A stretch of DNA of 64,000 bases from JBEKCD01 sp050015055 (GTDB lineage Archaea; Thermoproteota; Bathyarchaeia; Bathyarchaeales; Bathycorpusculaceae). The stretch's first letter is position 1; each line of letters begins with the position of its first letter. Under the pieces are notes generated by a model. It was not told the DNA's origin. It did not search any database and saw only the letters and a list, made by a program, of their open reading frames with translations. The position numbers and the translations under genes are program-made. This document shows positions 42,132 through 51,503 of this stretch, piece after piece. The stretch is from positions 1 through 64,000 of the forward strand of contig JBEKCD010000009.1 in the NCBI GenBank assembly GCA_050015055.1, read 5' to 3'.

Positions 42132-44397
42132 CCCCGTTCGAGGTTGGCTGTTTGACGTTTATCCTTCAGGCCCGGATGAGGTGGCAGTGTGGCTTATTGC
42201 AGAAAACGGAGAAAGAGTTAGACTCGTTGACAAGTTCGCATCAAAAATCTACGTTTCTGGAAATCCCTTAGCTCTTAAACGTCTAACAGAAAAAGTCAGA
42301 TCAGCAAGTTCGGTTGCTGATTGGCGTTTTGTTGAAAAAACCGCTGATTTCATGGAACCTTCCAGGCAGAGAGTCTTGGAGATCAGCATCAGCGACTACA
42401 CAAATGCAGCAAGTTTTGCACGAGAACTGTACAACTTCGGCGCTGGTAAGGAGTTCCGCTTCTACAATGTTGACGTCCCGGTCTCGCAGGCGTACCTGTA
42501 TGACAAGGATGTCTTTCCATTGGCGCACGTGTTGGTTATTGACTCCGGAAAAAGGCTGTGCTATGAAATGCTTGACTCGGTTGAAAGCGTTGACTATCAT
42601 GTTCCACCATTACGTTTTTTGTGGCTCAGAGCGAGCGTGAAGAAAGAAGGCGTTTCGCCTAAGCTGACTGACGAGATAGACAGTATATCGTTGGAATCTG
42701 GCGATGGAACGCTTGTAATTGAAAGAGGAAGCGAAGCGGAGAAGATTCTGGAGCTGGTCAAAACCGTCAAGGAGGATGATCCAGACATAATTTTTACCGA
42801 AGGCGGAGACCCATTTCTCTTTCCTTATCTAGCCCACAGGGCCTTTGTAAACAGTGCCCTGAACAGTTTTGTCTTGAGCAGAGACGACGTTCCCCTGAAA
42901 GCCAGCAAAGGGCAGGGAACAACGTTCTTTTCTTACGGACGAGTCTATCACAAAGCACCCATGCAAAAACTCGTCGGCCGTGTTCACATCGACGTAAACA
43001 ACACGTTCATCTACACCGCCTGCGGTTTAGAGGGGCTGATTGAGGTTTCAAGAACGTGCAGAGTCCCCCTTCATCGAGCTGCAAGAGCATCTATCGGAAC
43101 CATAATGTCCTCGTTGCAGCTTTACACCGCGTGGAGAGACGGCATTCTCATTCCTTGGAAGAAAAACGAGCCAGAGTCCTTCAAAACTGCATGGGAACTG
43201 CTCGTCGCAGACCGCGGCGGCTTCATTTTCGAGCCTAAACTCGGCTTTCACACAGATGTCGTGGAAGTTGACTTCACCTCCATGTTTCCAATGCTGATGC
43301 TGACGCGGAACATTTCGGCCGAAACCGTTCTGTGCAAATGCTGCCCAAACTCCAAGAACAGAGTTCCAGAACTCGGGTACAACATCTGCGAGAAAAGAAC
43401 AGGCATCGTGCCCAAAACATTAGAGTTGCTCTTGAAGAAACGTTTGAAATACAAGAGTCTGATAAAGGAAGTGGAAGACGAAGGCTTAAGAAAGGTCTAT
43501 AATAAGAGGCAGACAGCCCTCAAATGGGTCTTGGTCACCTGTTTCGGCTATTTAGGCTACAGAAATGCACGGTTCGGAAAGGTTGACGCTCACATTGCAG
43601 TGTGCGCTTTTGCGCGTGATTCACTGTTGAAAACTGCCCAGTTGGCCGAGCAAAATGGTTTTGAAGTCATCCACGGAATTGTGGATTCTCTTTGGCTTAA
43701 AAAATCGAACGTTTCTCCGCGAGAGGTTGCAGAGTTCTGCGGCAAAGCTTCAGAGGCCATCCGCGTTCCCTTAGATGTCGAAGGAAAGTATCGGTGGATT
43801 GTTTTTCTCCCATCGAAGGTTTTGAAAGGTGTCTCAGTTCTCAACCGGTACTACGGAGTGTTTGAAAACGGCGAAATCAAACTGAGAGGAGTGGAAGCTA
43901 GACGCGGAGACACGCCGGTCTTCATCGCCAAGGCCCAGATGGAAATGATCAAGAAACTCGCAGGAGCCAACAGCTTGGAAAGTTTCAAGGAGAGAATTCC
44001 AGAGGCCTTGGAAGTCTTAGGAAACTATGCGGGCAAGCTAGTTGAAGGCAAAGTTGATGCGCCAGAACTACTGATTGCCAAAAGGCTTTCAAAGTCTCCC
44101 GCTAGCTACAGCCACGACGTTTTCCAAGCCATCGCCGCCAAACAGTTGAAAAAGGCCGGTTTCGAAGTGCACGCGGGACAGACAGTTCAGTACGTAGTAA
44201 CCAACGCTAAATCCAGATGGATCAACGAGAGAGTTACCGCTGCCCAGCTGCTAAAGCCTAATACGCGTTATGATGCAAAAGAATACGTGAAGATGCTGTT
44301 TTCTGCCAGTGAAACTCTACTCGGAGTGTTCGGGTACACGGCAAGCAAGATTCAGGCTGAGGCCGTTTGCCGAGAAAAACAGATTGCACTGTCATGA
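42097..44397 (+). CDS. Family B DNA polymerase, PolB2-like, with altered motifs
   Basis: The 766-residue polymerase keeps motif A as VVEVDFTSMFPMLML (Asp about 391), motif B as KRQTALKWVLVTCFGYLGYR (about 470-490) and motif C as HGIVDSLWL (about 525-533). Family B normally has YGDTDS in motif C; the first Asp is Ile, but the second, metal-binding, Asp is kept. The 3'-5' exonuclease motifs are degraded: DPDIIFTEGGDPFLFPYL replaces the usual YNxxxFDxPYL, and the ExoI DIE is missing. This predicts a polymerase without proofreading, as in the archaeal PolB2 group. The TTG start at 42097 lies inside the preceding gene. Confidence 0.85.
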   Translation: MSDWKKSFVKLNPVRGWLFDVYPSGPDEVAVWLIAENGERVRLVDKFASKIYVSGNPLALKRLTEKVRSASSVADWRFVEKTADFMEPSRQRVLEISISDYTNAASFARELYNFGAGKEFRFYNVDVPVSQAYLYDKDVFPLAHVLVIDSGKRLCYEMLDSVESVDYHVPPLRFLWLRASVKKEGVSPKLTDEIDSISLESGDGTLVIERGSEAEKILELVKTVKEDDPDIIFTEGGDPFLFPYLAHRAFVNSALNSFVLSRDDVPLKASKGQGTTFFSYGRVYHKAPMQKLVGRVHIDVNNTFIYTACGLEGLIEVSRTCRVPLHRAARASIGTIMSSLQLYTAWRDGILIPWKKNEPESFKTAWELLVADRGGFIFEPKLGFHTDVVEVDFTSMFPMLMLTRNISAETVLCKCCPNSKNRVPELGYNICEKRTGIVPKTLELLLKKRLKYKSLIKEVEDEGLRKVYNKRQTALKWVLVTCFGYLGYRNARFGKVDAHIAVCAFARDSLLKTAQLAEQNGFEVIHGIVDSLWLKKSNVSPREVAEFCGKASEAIRVPLDVEGKYRWIVFLPSKVLKGVSVLNRYYGVFENGEIKLRGVEARRGDTPVFIAKAQMEMIKKLAGANSLESFKERIPEALEVLGNYAGKLVEGKVDAPELLIAKRLSKSPASYSHDVFQAIAAKQLKKAGFEVHAGQTVQYVVTNAKSRWINERVTAAQLLKPNTRYDAKEYVKMLFSASETLLGVFGYTASKIQAEAVCREKQIALS

Positions 44398-44588
44398 AGA
44401 TGAACCTACAACAATTAGTCGCGTAGGCCAAACCAGCCGCTCAGAATCCAATTCTCCAATTTTCTTTTTCTTGAAAAGCGATTGAGGGAATATTCCAGCT
44501 GCATTAACAGGAGAAAATTATCACAGTTTAGCTTGTGGCGCGCTTCAATTCTCATCGCGGTGGCATGCTGATCCTTCTGACTTGCGCT

Positions 44589-45146
44589 CTATTTTGCAAT
44601 CATGACTTCAGTTGCCTTCACGACTGCTTCTACGAGGTCCCCAGTCTTTATGCCCAAGTCTTCTACCGCTTCCTTTGAAATCATGGCTGTCACGGTGGCT
44701 GGAACGGTTATCTCAACTTTGACTTTCGCCATTAAGCCGTCCTTCTCAACACTGGTTACTTTTCCTTTCAATCGGTTTCTTGCGCTGATCTTCAATTTCT
44801 TCACCTCCATCATATTTTCCTCACCCAGAACCTCGCCCAAGTAGGCTTCCAAACGCTTGTACTCACACAGCAGATTTTTCCCAAGTGGGGTCAGTCCAGC
44901 CCCTCCGCCTCCTGACTTTCCGCCTCTGAAGGTTTCGACGACGGGTTCACCGACTGCTTTTTCAATTTTCTGCAAGTAGTTCCAAACGTAACGATAGGAC
45001 ATGCTTAGTTCTCGGGCAGCCAGCGAAATTGATTTCTCCTCTTCTACCTGCTCCAGAATCTTAGCTCCGCCCTTGCCTAGGATAGGTCTTCCTCTGTCTT
45101 CTATCCACACCTTGTACGAGAACTTGTGCTTTTTTTGGGCAAGCAT
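44589..45146 (-). CDS. modE: ModE-like molybdate/tungstate-responsive regulator
   Basis: The 185-residue protein has an N-terminal winged helix (about 10-110) with the ModE signature GKGGAKILEQVEEEKSISLA, then ARELSMSYRYVWNYLQKIE and GGKSGGGGAGLTPLGKNLL. A single TOBE/Mop oxyanion-binding domain follows (about 118-185, SARNRLKGKVTSVEKDGLM then KVEITVPATVTAMI). It would sense molybdate or tungstate and bind DNA. It lies on the same strand as the Wtp operon, 0.9 kb downstream. GC motifs lie on both sides (44538, 45218). Confidence 0.92.
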   Translation of the reverse strand: MLAQKKHKFSYKVWIEDRGRPILGKGGAKILEQVEEEKSISLAARELSMSYRYVWNYLQKIEKAVGEPVVETFRGGKSGGGGAGLTPLGKNLLCEYKRLEAYLGEVLGEENMMEVKKLKISARNRLKGKVTSVEKDGLMAKVKVEITVPATVTAMISKEAVEDLGIKTGDLVEAVVKATEVMIAK

Positions 45147-45499
45147 TCTGGTTGTGTATTATTGCGCCACGTTTATAAGTCCTACTCGAAGAGACCTCGG
45201 CCAAGCTAGTGACAACAGCGCGCGCTAACCTCGGCGGGTGGCTCAATTTGAACAAGCGTTCACAAGCAAAATTCTGCAACTTCTTTCTGTTCTGGCTGAT
45301 GTGCACCTTGAACGAAGCATATGATGCATCGAAACTACCAGTTCTACGCGGGAGCCTCGGACGCCATTTTGGTGAGTAAACTTCTGGACAGAACCCTCAC
45401 ATTAGCCTTGATAGTCGTCTTTTCAGTATGTCGTTGGGATCACGCCTAAGTCGAGTCTGGCCCGTGTTTTAGCCAGGTGTCGTTGATAAGAGTGTGGGG
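45147..45499. other. 353-bp region between the ModE-like gene and the Wtp cluster
   Basis: The region holds one GC motif (45218-45225) and no credible ORF or RNA. The promoter of the ModE-like gene must lie in its left part; a TATA-like TTATAAACG is visible on the minus strand near 45168-45176. Confidence 0.4.
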
Positions 45500-46636
45500 C
45501 TATGGGTGGTGTTGTCCGTAGTGTGTTGCCAGTATCACGAGGTCTGTGAGGCCTATTGCGCCGTTGCTGTCTATGTCTGCGTTGGGGTTCCAGTTGGGAT
45601 TGCCGAGTTTAGAGCCGTAGGCCTTTGCGAGAATGACTAGGTCAGAGAGCCCGACCGCGAAGTCGCCGTTCAAATCCCCCGGAATAGTCACAACCACCCA
45701 GCCGCCGCTGTAGGCATTGTTTGTTGTGTCGTTTTCGCCTGGAACTGGCCAAGAGTAAGCGCTCATGTTGTAGCTGCCGTAGACCAAGCCTGTAGTGTTC
45801 CAGGGATATGTGATGTTCATGGAGTCTCCGCTCGATAGGGTGACGTTCTGCAACGAAAAAGGAGTTGAGTTGGCGTAGACTGTGACGTTGAACGTTTCTT
45901 TGAAGCTGCCCAAATCTGCTACCGCAACAGTCACGTTTAGGCCGTAGCCCTGACCAACAACAGTCTTGTAGGATGTGACATTAGTGATGGCGACATCATG
46001 ACTAGGGGGACCGCCCACGACCTTAAGCGTTGTGACCAATTTGACCCAGAGTTTTGAATCGGTCAGAAGACCTTCAGGTCCCACGACTACTAGTCTTAAT
46101 GGCCCATCTTCCGAAGTCAGGTTGACATCGTCCTTGTAGTAGGCCAGCATTGCTGTCAGCGGTTGACTGTGCTGAACGGGGTTCCCAGTTACCGGATCAT
46201 AGGTCGTGAAGTTCCCAGCAGTTGCCTGATCATATGTGAGGGCCCAAGTGTAATTGTCTGAGGCGATCGCCTCTATACTGTTGTAGGAAGTGATGCCCCC
46301 CACAAGGTTGAGAAGAGTCGTGAGCGGCACGCCCGTGTAATTGTCAGGCCCGACAAGGGTGCCGACGCTGTTTTTGTAACCTCCAGCTGCTCGGTAAGAT
46401 GGGAGGCTCGCGATATCTGTAGAATTCAGAACTATCTGGGTTCCGTTCGAAGCAACGACTGTTAGGATCATTGGCTGCAGACCAGCAATAGAAACAGGCT
46501 GAGCACAGACAACTGAAAATGGTCTTGAGACAGCGAGAAAAGATAGGGCAACGAAGCAAGTGACGAACAAGACAAACATGCGATACGAGTTGGATTTAAC
46601 AGTATTCGACGTTTTGCAATCTCCCCTACTCATCAT
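45500..46636 (-). CDS. Secreted SUOX-like domain protein with CARDB-like and dockerin domains
   Basis: The protein has about 378 residues: signal peptide (MFVLFVTCFVALSFLAVSRP), one sulfite-oxidase-fold-like domain (about 55-205) with NYTGVPLTTLLNLVGG and GPLRLVVVGPEGLLTDSKLW, a CARDB-type beta-sandwich (about 210-310), and a dockerin (about 315-378) with GDLNGDFAVGLSDLVILAKA and ADIDSNGAIGLTDLVILATH ending YGQH. The Cys that ligates molybdenum in sulfite oxidase is not evident. The start at ATG 46636 lies 33 bp inside its own promoter box (46669-46692), so the frame's earlier codons are excluded. It follows wtpC. Confidence 0.85.
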   Translation of the reverse strand: MMSRGDCKTSNTVKSNSYRMFVLFVTCFVALSFLAVSRPFSVVCAQPVSIAGLQPMILTVVASNGTQIVLNSTDIASLPSYRAAGGYKNSVGTLVGPDNYTGVPLTTLLNLVGGITSYNSIEAIASDNYTWALTYDQATAGNFTTYDPVTGNPVQHSQPLTAMLAYYKDDVNLTSEDGPLRLVVVGPEGLLTDSKLWVKLVTTLKVVGGPPSHDVAITNVTSYKTVVGQGYGLNVTVAVADLGSFKETFNVTVYANSTPFSLQNVTLSSGDSMNITYPWNTTGLVYGSYNMSAYSWPVPGENDTTNNAYSGGWVVVTIPGDLNGDFAVGLSDLVILAKAYGSKLGNPNWNPNADIDSNGAIGLTDLVILATHYGQHHP

Positions 46637-46668
46637 TCCCACGTTAATCTGAGCGGATTTTTGATAGA

Positions 46669-46692
46669 CGATATGCACATAAAAACATTTCG
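46669..46692 (-). promoter_or_regulatory. Shared 24-bp promoter box, copy at the SUOX-dockerin gene
   Basis: On the minus strand it reads CGAAATGTTTTTATGTGCAT and then ATCG. The left part resembles BRE plus TATA (CGAAA, TTTTTA), and the right part GCATA-CG is also conserved in the two other copies (51372-51395 and 57344-57367). Confidence 0.7.
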
Positions 46693-46731
46693 GACGCCAA
46701 GGACCAAACGCTGATAATTCAACAAACCCAA

Positions 46732-47817
46732 TCAACTTGTGGCTTGAGACCTGTTCAGAATCTTGACCGATTCAGGCCCGAAGGAAACCCATACTTGCAT
46801 GCCCGGGTCAAGATTCAACTCTAAGAAAGAACCCTTAGCTACGATTGCCTTGATTTTGAATCCCGCGTCAATAGAGACTGAGACAATCGGGCCTACATCT
46901 GCACAATCTGCCACGACTCCCCGGAGCAGATTCGCCTCAGAAGAAGAAAGAGGCTTCACGGATAATGAAACGTCCTCGGGTCTTACCCCAACAACGCACT
47001 CGCCGTCTTTCGCGTCTCCAGCAGCTTTCACGACAAACCCGCCGAGATCAACAAGAGATAGTCCCAACTTATGCTCAACCACTCTGCCTCTGAAAACGTT
47101 CTCATAACCCAGTAACCTTGCCACAAACTCGTCAGTCGGACTGGAAAGAAGCGATTTCGTTGTTCCCACTTGCACAATTTGTCCGCAATTCATAACGGCA
47201 ACACGTTGAGCAAGGCTGAACGCCTCTATCTGATTGTGAGTAACATGAACTACAGTTACCTTCAAGTCACGATGAATTCTCTTCAGCTCATCCTTCATCA
47301 CTCGACTGCTTTCATCATCAATCGAGGCCAGCGGCTCATCCAACAAAATGACGGTCGGTTCAACCGCCAAAACCCTAGCAAGAGCGACCTTCTGCCTTTC
47401 GCCTCCGCTAAGTGTGATGGGCAACTTGTCAGCTAAGCCCGAGAGTCCCATCAGCATTAACGTTCGGTCGACCGCTCTTCTCCTGTCATCTTCAGCCACA
47501 CCCGTCATTTTCAAGCCGAACTCGACGTTCTGCCTCACCCTCATGTGTGGAAAGAGCATGCAGTTTTGAGGCACGTAGCCCAACCTGCGTTTTTCAGGCG
47601 GAAGAGAAGTCACGTCCTTGCTATCCAACAAAATCCTGCCCGCATCGGGCTTATGGAATCCGACGATGGTTTCGAGTAGGAGCGTTTTTCCAGCTCCGTT
47701 AGGACCCAACAAGAGAAAGTATTCGCCGTCGGCAACATCTAGGTTGATATCTCTCAAAGCGAAGCCTTTCCAAGCCTTGGAAACGTGTTCAAGTCTCAAT
47801 TTCAACTCACACTTCAC
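46732..47817 (-). CDS. wtpC: Molybdate/tungstate ABC transporter ATPase WtpC
   Basis: This is the ATP-hydrolysing subunit of the transporter. The 361-residue protein shows Walker A GPNGAGKTLL (about 38-47), Q-loop YVPQNCMLFPH, signature LSGGERQKVALA near 138, Walker B VILLDEPLASID near 158, and the H-loop THN. A C-terminal TOBE domain (about 290-355) can sense oxyanion. The start overlaps no gene but lies only 7 bp after wtpB, so they are co-translated. It sits inside a five-gene same-strand cluster with wtpB, wtpA and two SUOX-like genes. Confidence 0.92.
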   Translation of the reverse strand: MKCELKLRLEHVSKAWKGFALRDINLDVADGEYFLLLGPNGAGKTLLLETIVGFHKPDAGRILLDSKDVTSLPPEKRRLGYVPQNCMLFPHMRVRQNVEFGLKMTGVAEDDRRRAVDRTLMLMGLSGLADKLPITLSGGERQKVALARVLAVEPTVILLDEPLASIDDESSRVMKDELKRIHRDLKVTVVHVTHNQIEAFSLAQRVAVMNCGQIVQVGTTKSLLSSPTDEFVARLLGYENVFRGRVVEHKLGLSLVDLGGFVVKAAGDAKDGECVVGVRPEDVSLSVKPLSSSEANLLRGVVADCADVGPIVSVSIDAGFKIKAIVAKGSFLELNLDPGMQVWVSFGPESVKILNRSQATS

Positions 47818-47824
47818 CTTCGCC

Positions 47825-48643
47825 TCAGTAAACGAGCCGTGTGTGTTTCGACGTCAGAACCTTGAAAATGACAATAACCGCTATGGCAAGAATAATCAAG
47901 AGGCCAGTAACAGCAAGAGCCGCGCTCAACCCTCCGGTGTTCCAAACGTCATTCAAGTAAACCGGAGCTGTCAACGGAAATTCGGCAAGAACAACAACAG
48001 CACCGAACTCGCTAACCGCCCTAGCCCAAGTGAGCAAACATCCAGTGAGAATACCCCTTAGAGATAACGGAAAAGTCACGTGTACAAAAACTTTGAAGTT
48101 CGTGGCTCCCAAGCTTCTGGCGGTTCGCTCCATCGCAGGGTTAACCGCCGAAAAGGCTTCCTGAGCGCTTCTGATCATGAATGGAGAACTGACAAACGCC
48201 ATCGCAGCAACAATGCCGAAAATAGTGTCCTGAAATGTGATGCCGAAACTATTGAAGAACGACCCGATAGGATAAGTCCGACCTAGAACGACAAATAAAG
48301 CCAACCCAGCAGCATTGTGAGGGATAAGTATCGGCAAATCTATCAATGAATCCACAGCCTTCTTGCCTGGAAATTCATGCTTGCTTAGCACGTACGCAAA
48401 TGGAATCCCGAGTACGAATATCAAAAGCGTCGCGAGCAAAGCGCAATAGAAACTCATGAAAATGGCGTTCATCGCTACGGAATCAGCCAATGCGCTTTGA
48501 AGGCCGCCTGCTGAATTAGCCAACGCCCCCAGAATCGGCACAATGATGAACAGCGCCATGACTACGCCGAGAACTGACGATACAAGAATGAACGGCGACA
48601 TCTGCTTCAGCCAAGCCATATTACCTAGCCTCTGACGAATCAT
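47825..48643 (-). CDS. wtpB: Molybdate/tungstate ABC transporter permease WtpB
   Basis: The 272-residue permease has six predicted spans and the EAA-type cytoplasmic loop AARSLGATNFKVFVHVTFPL near 175-195, matching the conserved EAA...G of binding-protein-dependent permeases (here ERTARSLGA). The gene lies between wtpA (29 bp gap) and wtpC (7 bp gap). Confidence 0.92.
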   Translation of the reverse strand: MIRQRLGNMAWLKQMSPFILVSSVLGVVMALFIIVPILGALANSAGGLQSALADSVAMNAIFMSFYCALLATLLIFVLGIPFAYVLSKHEFPGKKAVDSLIDLPILIPHNAAGLALFVVLGRTYPIGSFFNSFGITFQDTIFGIVAAMAFVSSPFMIRSAQEAFSAVNPAMERTARSLGATNFKVFVHVTFPLSLRGILTGCLLTWARAVSEFGAVVVLAEFPLTAPVYLNDVWNTGGLSAALAVTGLLIILAIAVIVIFKVLTSKHTRLVY

Positions 48644-48672
48644 TCAACAAAACTACACTTAAAAGATGTGCC

Positions 48673-49758
48673 TCAGCTGCTCTCCTCTGCCAGTAGGGAC
48701 CGTAACCCCAAGGGAACAGCCGTTAAATTGTCCGTAAAAGAGGGCTCAAAAACAGGCTGCCAACACGACTGAAACACATCTTTCCCCTCTTGACTCAGGA
48801 CAAACTTCACGAATTCAACAGCGACATCTGGATGCCGTGCGTTTGCGGGTATCGTTAACCCAAAATAGACAGTCTCTCCCTCCCTATCCATGTTCACTGT
48901 TGCAAACCGCTGTTGTTCAAACGTGACCGCCACGCACTGATAATCCTGCTCATACTGGTGATTGCCAAGATTAATCTCGTCTGGAAGTTCAACGTAACCC
49001 AAACCATACTGCCTAGCATTGCTCATGTAGAGAAAGCAATAATCGATACTGCCTGACTGCAAAAGAGGTATGAGCTCAACACTGCTGGCCCTCATGACAA
49101 CGTTGTCTCCCTTGGGCACCTGCACCGCGGGTACTATGATCGTGAAGTTCGAACCATCCGGCACAGAGCTTATAGGCGGATCGAAATTGTCAGTCACCAA
49201 CTCGTGAAAAATGGTGTTATTTCCGTAATACGTTTCAGCGAGCTGTATCGTCATCAGAGCTCTGTAACCCAACGCGTCAATGAGCGGATTTGGAAAACCA
49301 AACTTCACGTCAGGCCTCATCAGTATTGAATACCAATTAGTGGAGTTGATTTCGCCGGCGTACTTGCTCTGATTTGTGTAAGCTAAGACGATGCTGTTGC
49401 CCGCAAAACGGATGTAGTAGTCAGCATAACTCTGGTTAGTTCCAGGCATAGTTGTGTTGTACATCATTGATGGTATTAGCGAGCAATCGGCAACCATAAG
49501 CACATCAGCTTCGGCTCCCAGCTCGGTCACCTGCCTGATTACCTGGATGCTTCCATGACCTTCAAGCTCAACATCAACGTTAGGGTGGGAACTCTCAAAA
49601 GCGGTCTCAACCCTCTCAAGAGGATACAGCAGACTATCGGCACACAAGACTTTCAGCGCAACTTTACCATTGGGCATGCTGAAGTAGATTACTGAGTAGA
49701 CGAGAGAACTAGCCAGTATGACCGTTATTAGTACAAGAGCAATGCGTGCTCTCTTCAA
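48673..49758 (-). CDS. wtpA: Tungstate/molybdate-binding protein WtpA
   Basis: This is the extracellular solute-binding subunit. The 361-residue protein starts with an uncleaved anchor or signal segment (IALVLITVILASSLVYSVIYF). It continues with the WtpA pattern VLCADSLLYPLERVETAFES near 36-55, ADVLMVADCSLIP near 85-97, FGFPNPLIDALGYRALM near 155, and DYCFLYMSNARQYGL near 240. Archaeal WtpA proteins bind tungstate tightly through octahedral coordination; the oxyanion preference cannot be told from sequence. It ends 8 bp before the SUOX-triple gene that precedes it in the operon. Confidence 0.93.
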   Translation of the reverse strand: MKRARIALVLITVILASSLVYSVIYFSMPNGKVALKVLCADSLLYPLERVETAFESSHPNVDVELEGHGSIQVIRQVTELGAEADVLMVADCSLIPSMMYNTTMPGTNQSYADYYIRFAGNSIVLAYTNQSKYAGEINSTNWYSILMRPDVKFGFPNPLIDALGYRALMTIQLAETYYGNNTIFHELVTDNFDPPISSVPDGSNFTIIVPAVQVPKGDNVVMRASSVELIPLLQSGSIDYCFLYMSNARQYGLGYVELPDEINLGNHQYEQDYQCVAVTFEQQRFATVNMDREGETVYFGLTIPANARHPDVAVEFVKFVLSQEGKDVFQSCWQPVFEPSFTDNLTAVPLGLRSLLAEESS

Positions 49759-49765
49759 CGCCGAC

Positions 49766-51316
49766 TCAGCTTCCTGGAACGATCATCTGAATTTCCACAA
49801 CATTGCTCAGCATTTCATCATTCGAAAGTCCAGAACCGACAAGTCGCAGAGGCCAATATTGGCCTATCTCAGGAAGCGGAGCTCCATTGAGTTTGTCCGC
49901 CAGAATTATGTTGTCGTTGCGCGCTATTGTTGAGCTGTTAAACGACTCTGAATATCCCTGGCCTGTTATCACCTTCACAGTGTAGCCTTGTTTAGCCAGA
50001 GTGTCATTGAACTCCATCCTGTTGACATCGCCCTTGTCGTCTATCCACCCTATCAAATACCATAAGGGCATCCCAGACCACACGTTGTTGTTGCTGTCAG
50101 TCCAGTTCGCTCCGTGATTCGCGGTCTGACAATTCAAGCCTGACTCAAAAGACGCTCGAGTCATATTATCAGAATACGGGCCAATAAGAACAAGCGTCCA
50201 GTCAGCGACAGCCGGTCGAATCTCCAGCCTCGTAACCCATTTTATCCAAAAATGCCCGTCAGTAAGCAGTCCTTGAGGCCCAACAGTTGCAAGCCTCAAG
50301 GGACCCATGTCTGAGGTGAGGTTGACCCCATTCTCATAATACGCGAGAATCACCGTGAAGGGTTGATTAGCAATTACTTCGTCTCCCGTCGCGGGACTGT
50401 AAGTTGTATAGTTTTGTCCATGAACTTGATCGTAGGTGTAAACCATCGAATACCCGTCACTCGCCGAGACGTTCAGACTGCAGTCGCTGTTCATACCGCC
50501 GACCAGTGCCAGAAGGGTAGAAAGCTGTGCTCCAGTGTAGTTGCCTATTCCCTGAAGCGCCCCGGCGCTCGTCTTGAACCCACCCTCAGATTCAAACGAA
50601 GGCAACCGCCCAATGTCTTTCTCGTTCAAGACAAGCTGCGTGCCGTTCAAAGCGACGAGGGTCAGGTTCATAGGGGGCAAATTGATGGAACGTGACATCA
50701 ATTCGCTGCTGTTGAGTATTTCAAGTTCTGCAACATTTCTCACCCAATAACTCGAATTGGTAGCCAAACCTTCAGCGCCTACAATCGCAAGCATCAATGG
50801 ACCGTCAGTCGCGGACAAGTTCGCATCTCCCATGTAGTACGCAAGAATCGGCGTAAGCGACTGATTGTGAGGCTCTTCTTGGCCTGTCACATTATCATAC
50901 GTTGCAAATTGACCTTTCACTTGGTCGTACCCAAGAGTCTCAGAACTATCAAACCCTGTAACCCTCAAGCTGCTGTTACCACTGATGCCCCCGACGAGAT
51001 CACAGAATGTCTCAAGTGGCACTCCGGTGTAGTTGCCCAGCGAATTAATGTTGCCCAGATTGTTTCTGCAGCCACCATGTGCTTCGTACGAAGCGAGATT
51101 TCCGATTTGGGCGGAGTCCAAGACCAGTCGAGTGCCGTTCGAGGCGACAAGAGTCAAATGTACAGCGGGAAAATTAGCAGAAGGCTTGCTTCCTTGAGGC
51201 TTTACAGAAAGCGGAAAAGCCTGCCACAAAGCAACACCGACTACTATCGCAGCAATAACCACAACAGCTATTAGAGCTGTTTTTCGCCCAAACCGACCTT
51301 TCTTCACAGAAGTCAA
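49766..51316 (-). CDS. Membrane-anchored protein with three SUOX-like domains
   Basis: The 516-residue protein has an N-terminal transmembrane anchor (TALIAVVVIAAIVVGVALWQ). Three tandem sulfite-oxidase-fold-like domains follow at about 50-185, 195-345 and 350-516. Their GVPLETFCDLVGG / GAQLSTLLALVGG / GMPLWYLIGWIDD elements and GPLMLAIVG / GPLRLATVG / WPLRLVG elements align. The third is the most diverged. No obvious molybdenum-ligating Cys is seen, although Cys occurs in some loops. It is the first gene of the Wtp operon, with its own shared promoter box upstream. A role in metal-oxyanion or cofactor capture at the cell surface is inferred from position only. Confidence 0.8.
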   Translation of the reverse strand: MTSVKKGRFGRKTALIAVVVIAAIVVGVALWQAFPLSVKPQGSKPSANFPAVHLTLVASNGTRLVLDSAQIGNLASYEAHGGCRNNLGNINSLGNYTGVPLETFCDLVGGISGNSSLRVTGFDSSETLGYDQVKGQFATYDNVTGQEEPHNQSLTPILAYYMGDANLSATDGPLMLAIVGAEGLATNSSYWVRNVAELEILNSSELMSRSINLPPMNLTLVALNGTQLVLNEKDIGRLPSFESEGGFKTSAGALQGIGNYTGAQLSTLLALVGGMNSDCSLNVSASDGYSMVYTYDQVHGQNYTTYSPATGDEVIANQPFTVILAYYENGVNLTSDMGPLRLATVGPQGLLTDGHFWIKWVTRLEIRPAVADWTLVLIGPYSDNMTRASFESGLNCQTANHGANWTDSNNNVWSGMPLWYLIGWIDDKGDVNRMEFNDTLAKQGYTVKVITGQGYSESFNSSTIARNDNIILADKLNGAPLPEIGQYWPLRLVGSGLSNDEMLSNVVEIQMIVPGS

Positions 51317-51371
51317 TTCACTTCTCTCCTTCCCACTTCCACAACGTCTTCGAAACGAGCTTCACAATAAG

Positions 51372-51395
51372 CGATATGTATTTAAAAACATTTCG
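51372..51395 (-). promoter_or_regulatory. Shared 24-bp promoter box, copy at the Wtp operon
   Basis: Minus strand: CGAAATGTTTTTAAATACAT and then ATCG, ending about 56 bp before the start of the first operon gene. Confidence 0.7.
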
Positions 51396-51503
51396 TGCAC
51401 GAACAAACCAAAATACAAGCGAGACAAACGACTCAACAAAGCAAGCGAGCGGCACAAGACTGGCTAAATCACGCTTCGAACAAACTCGAACTCCAGCCGA
51501 GTT

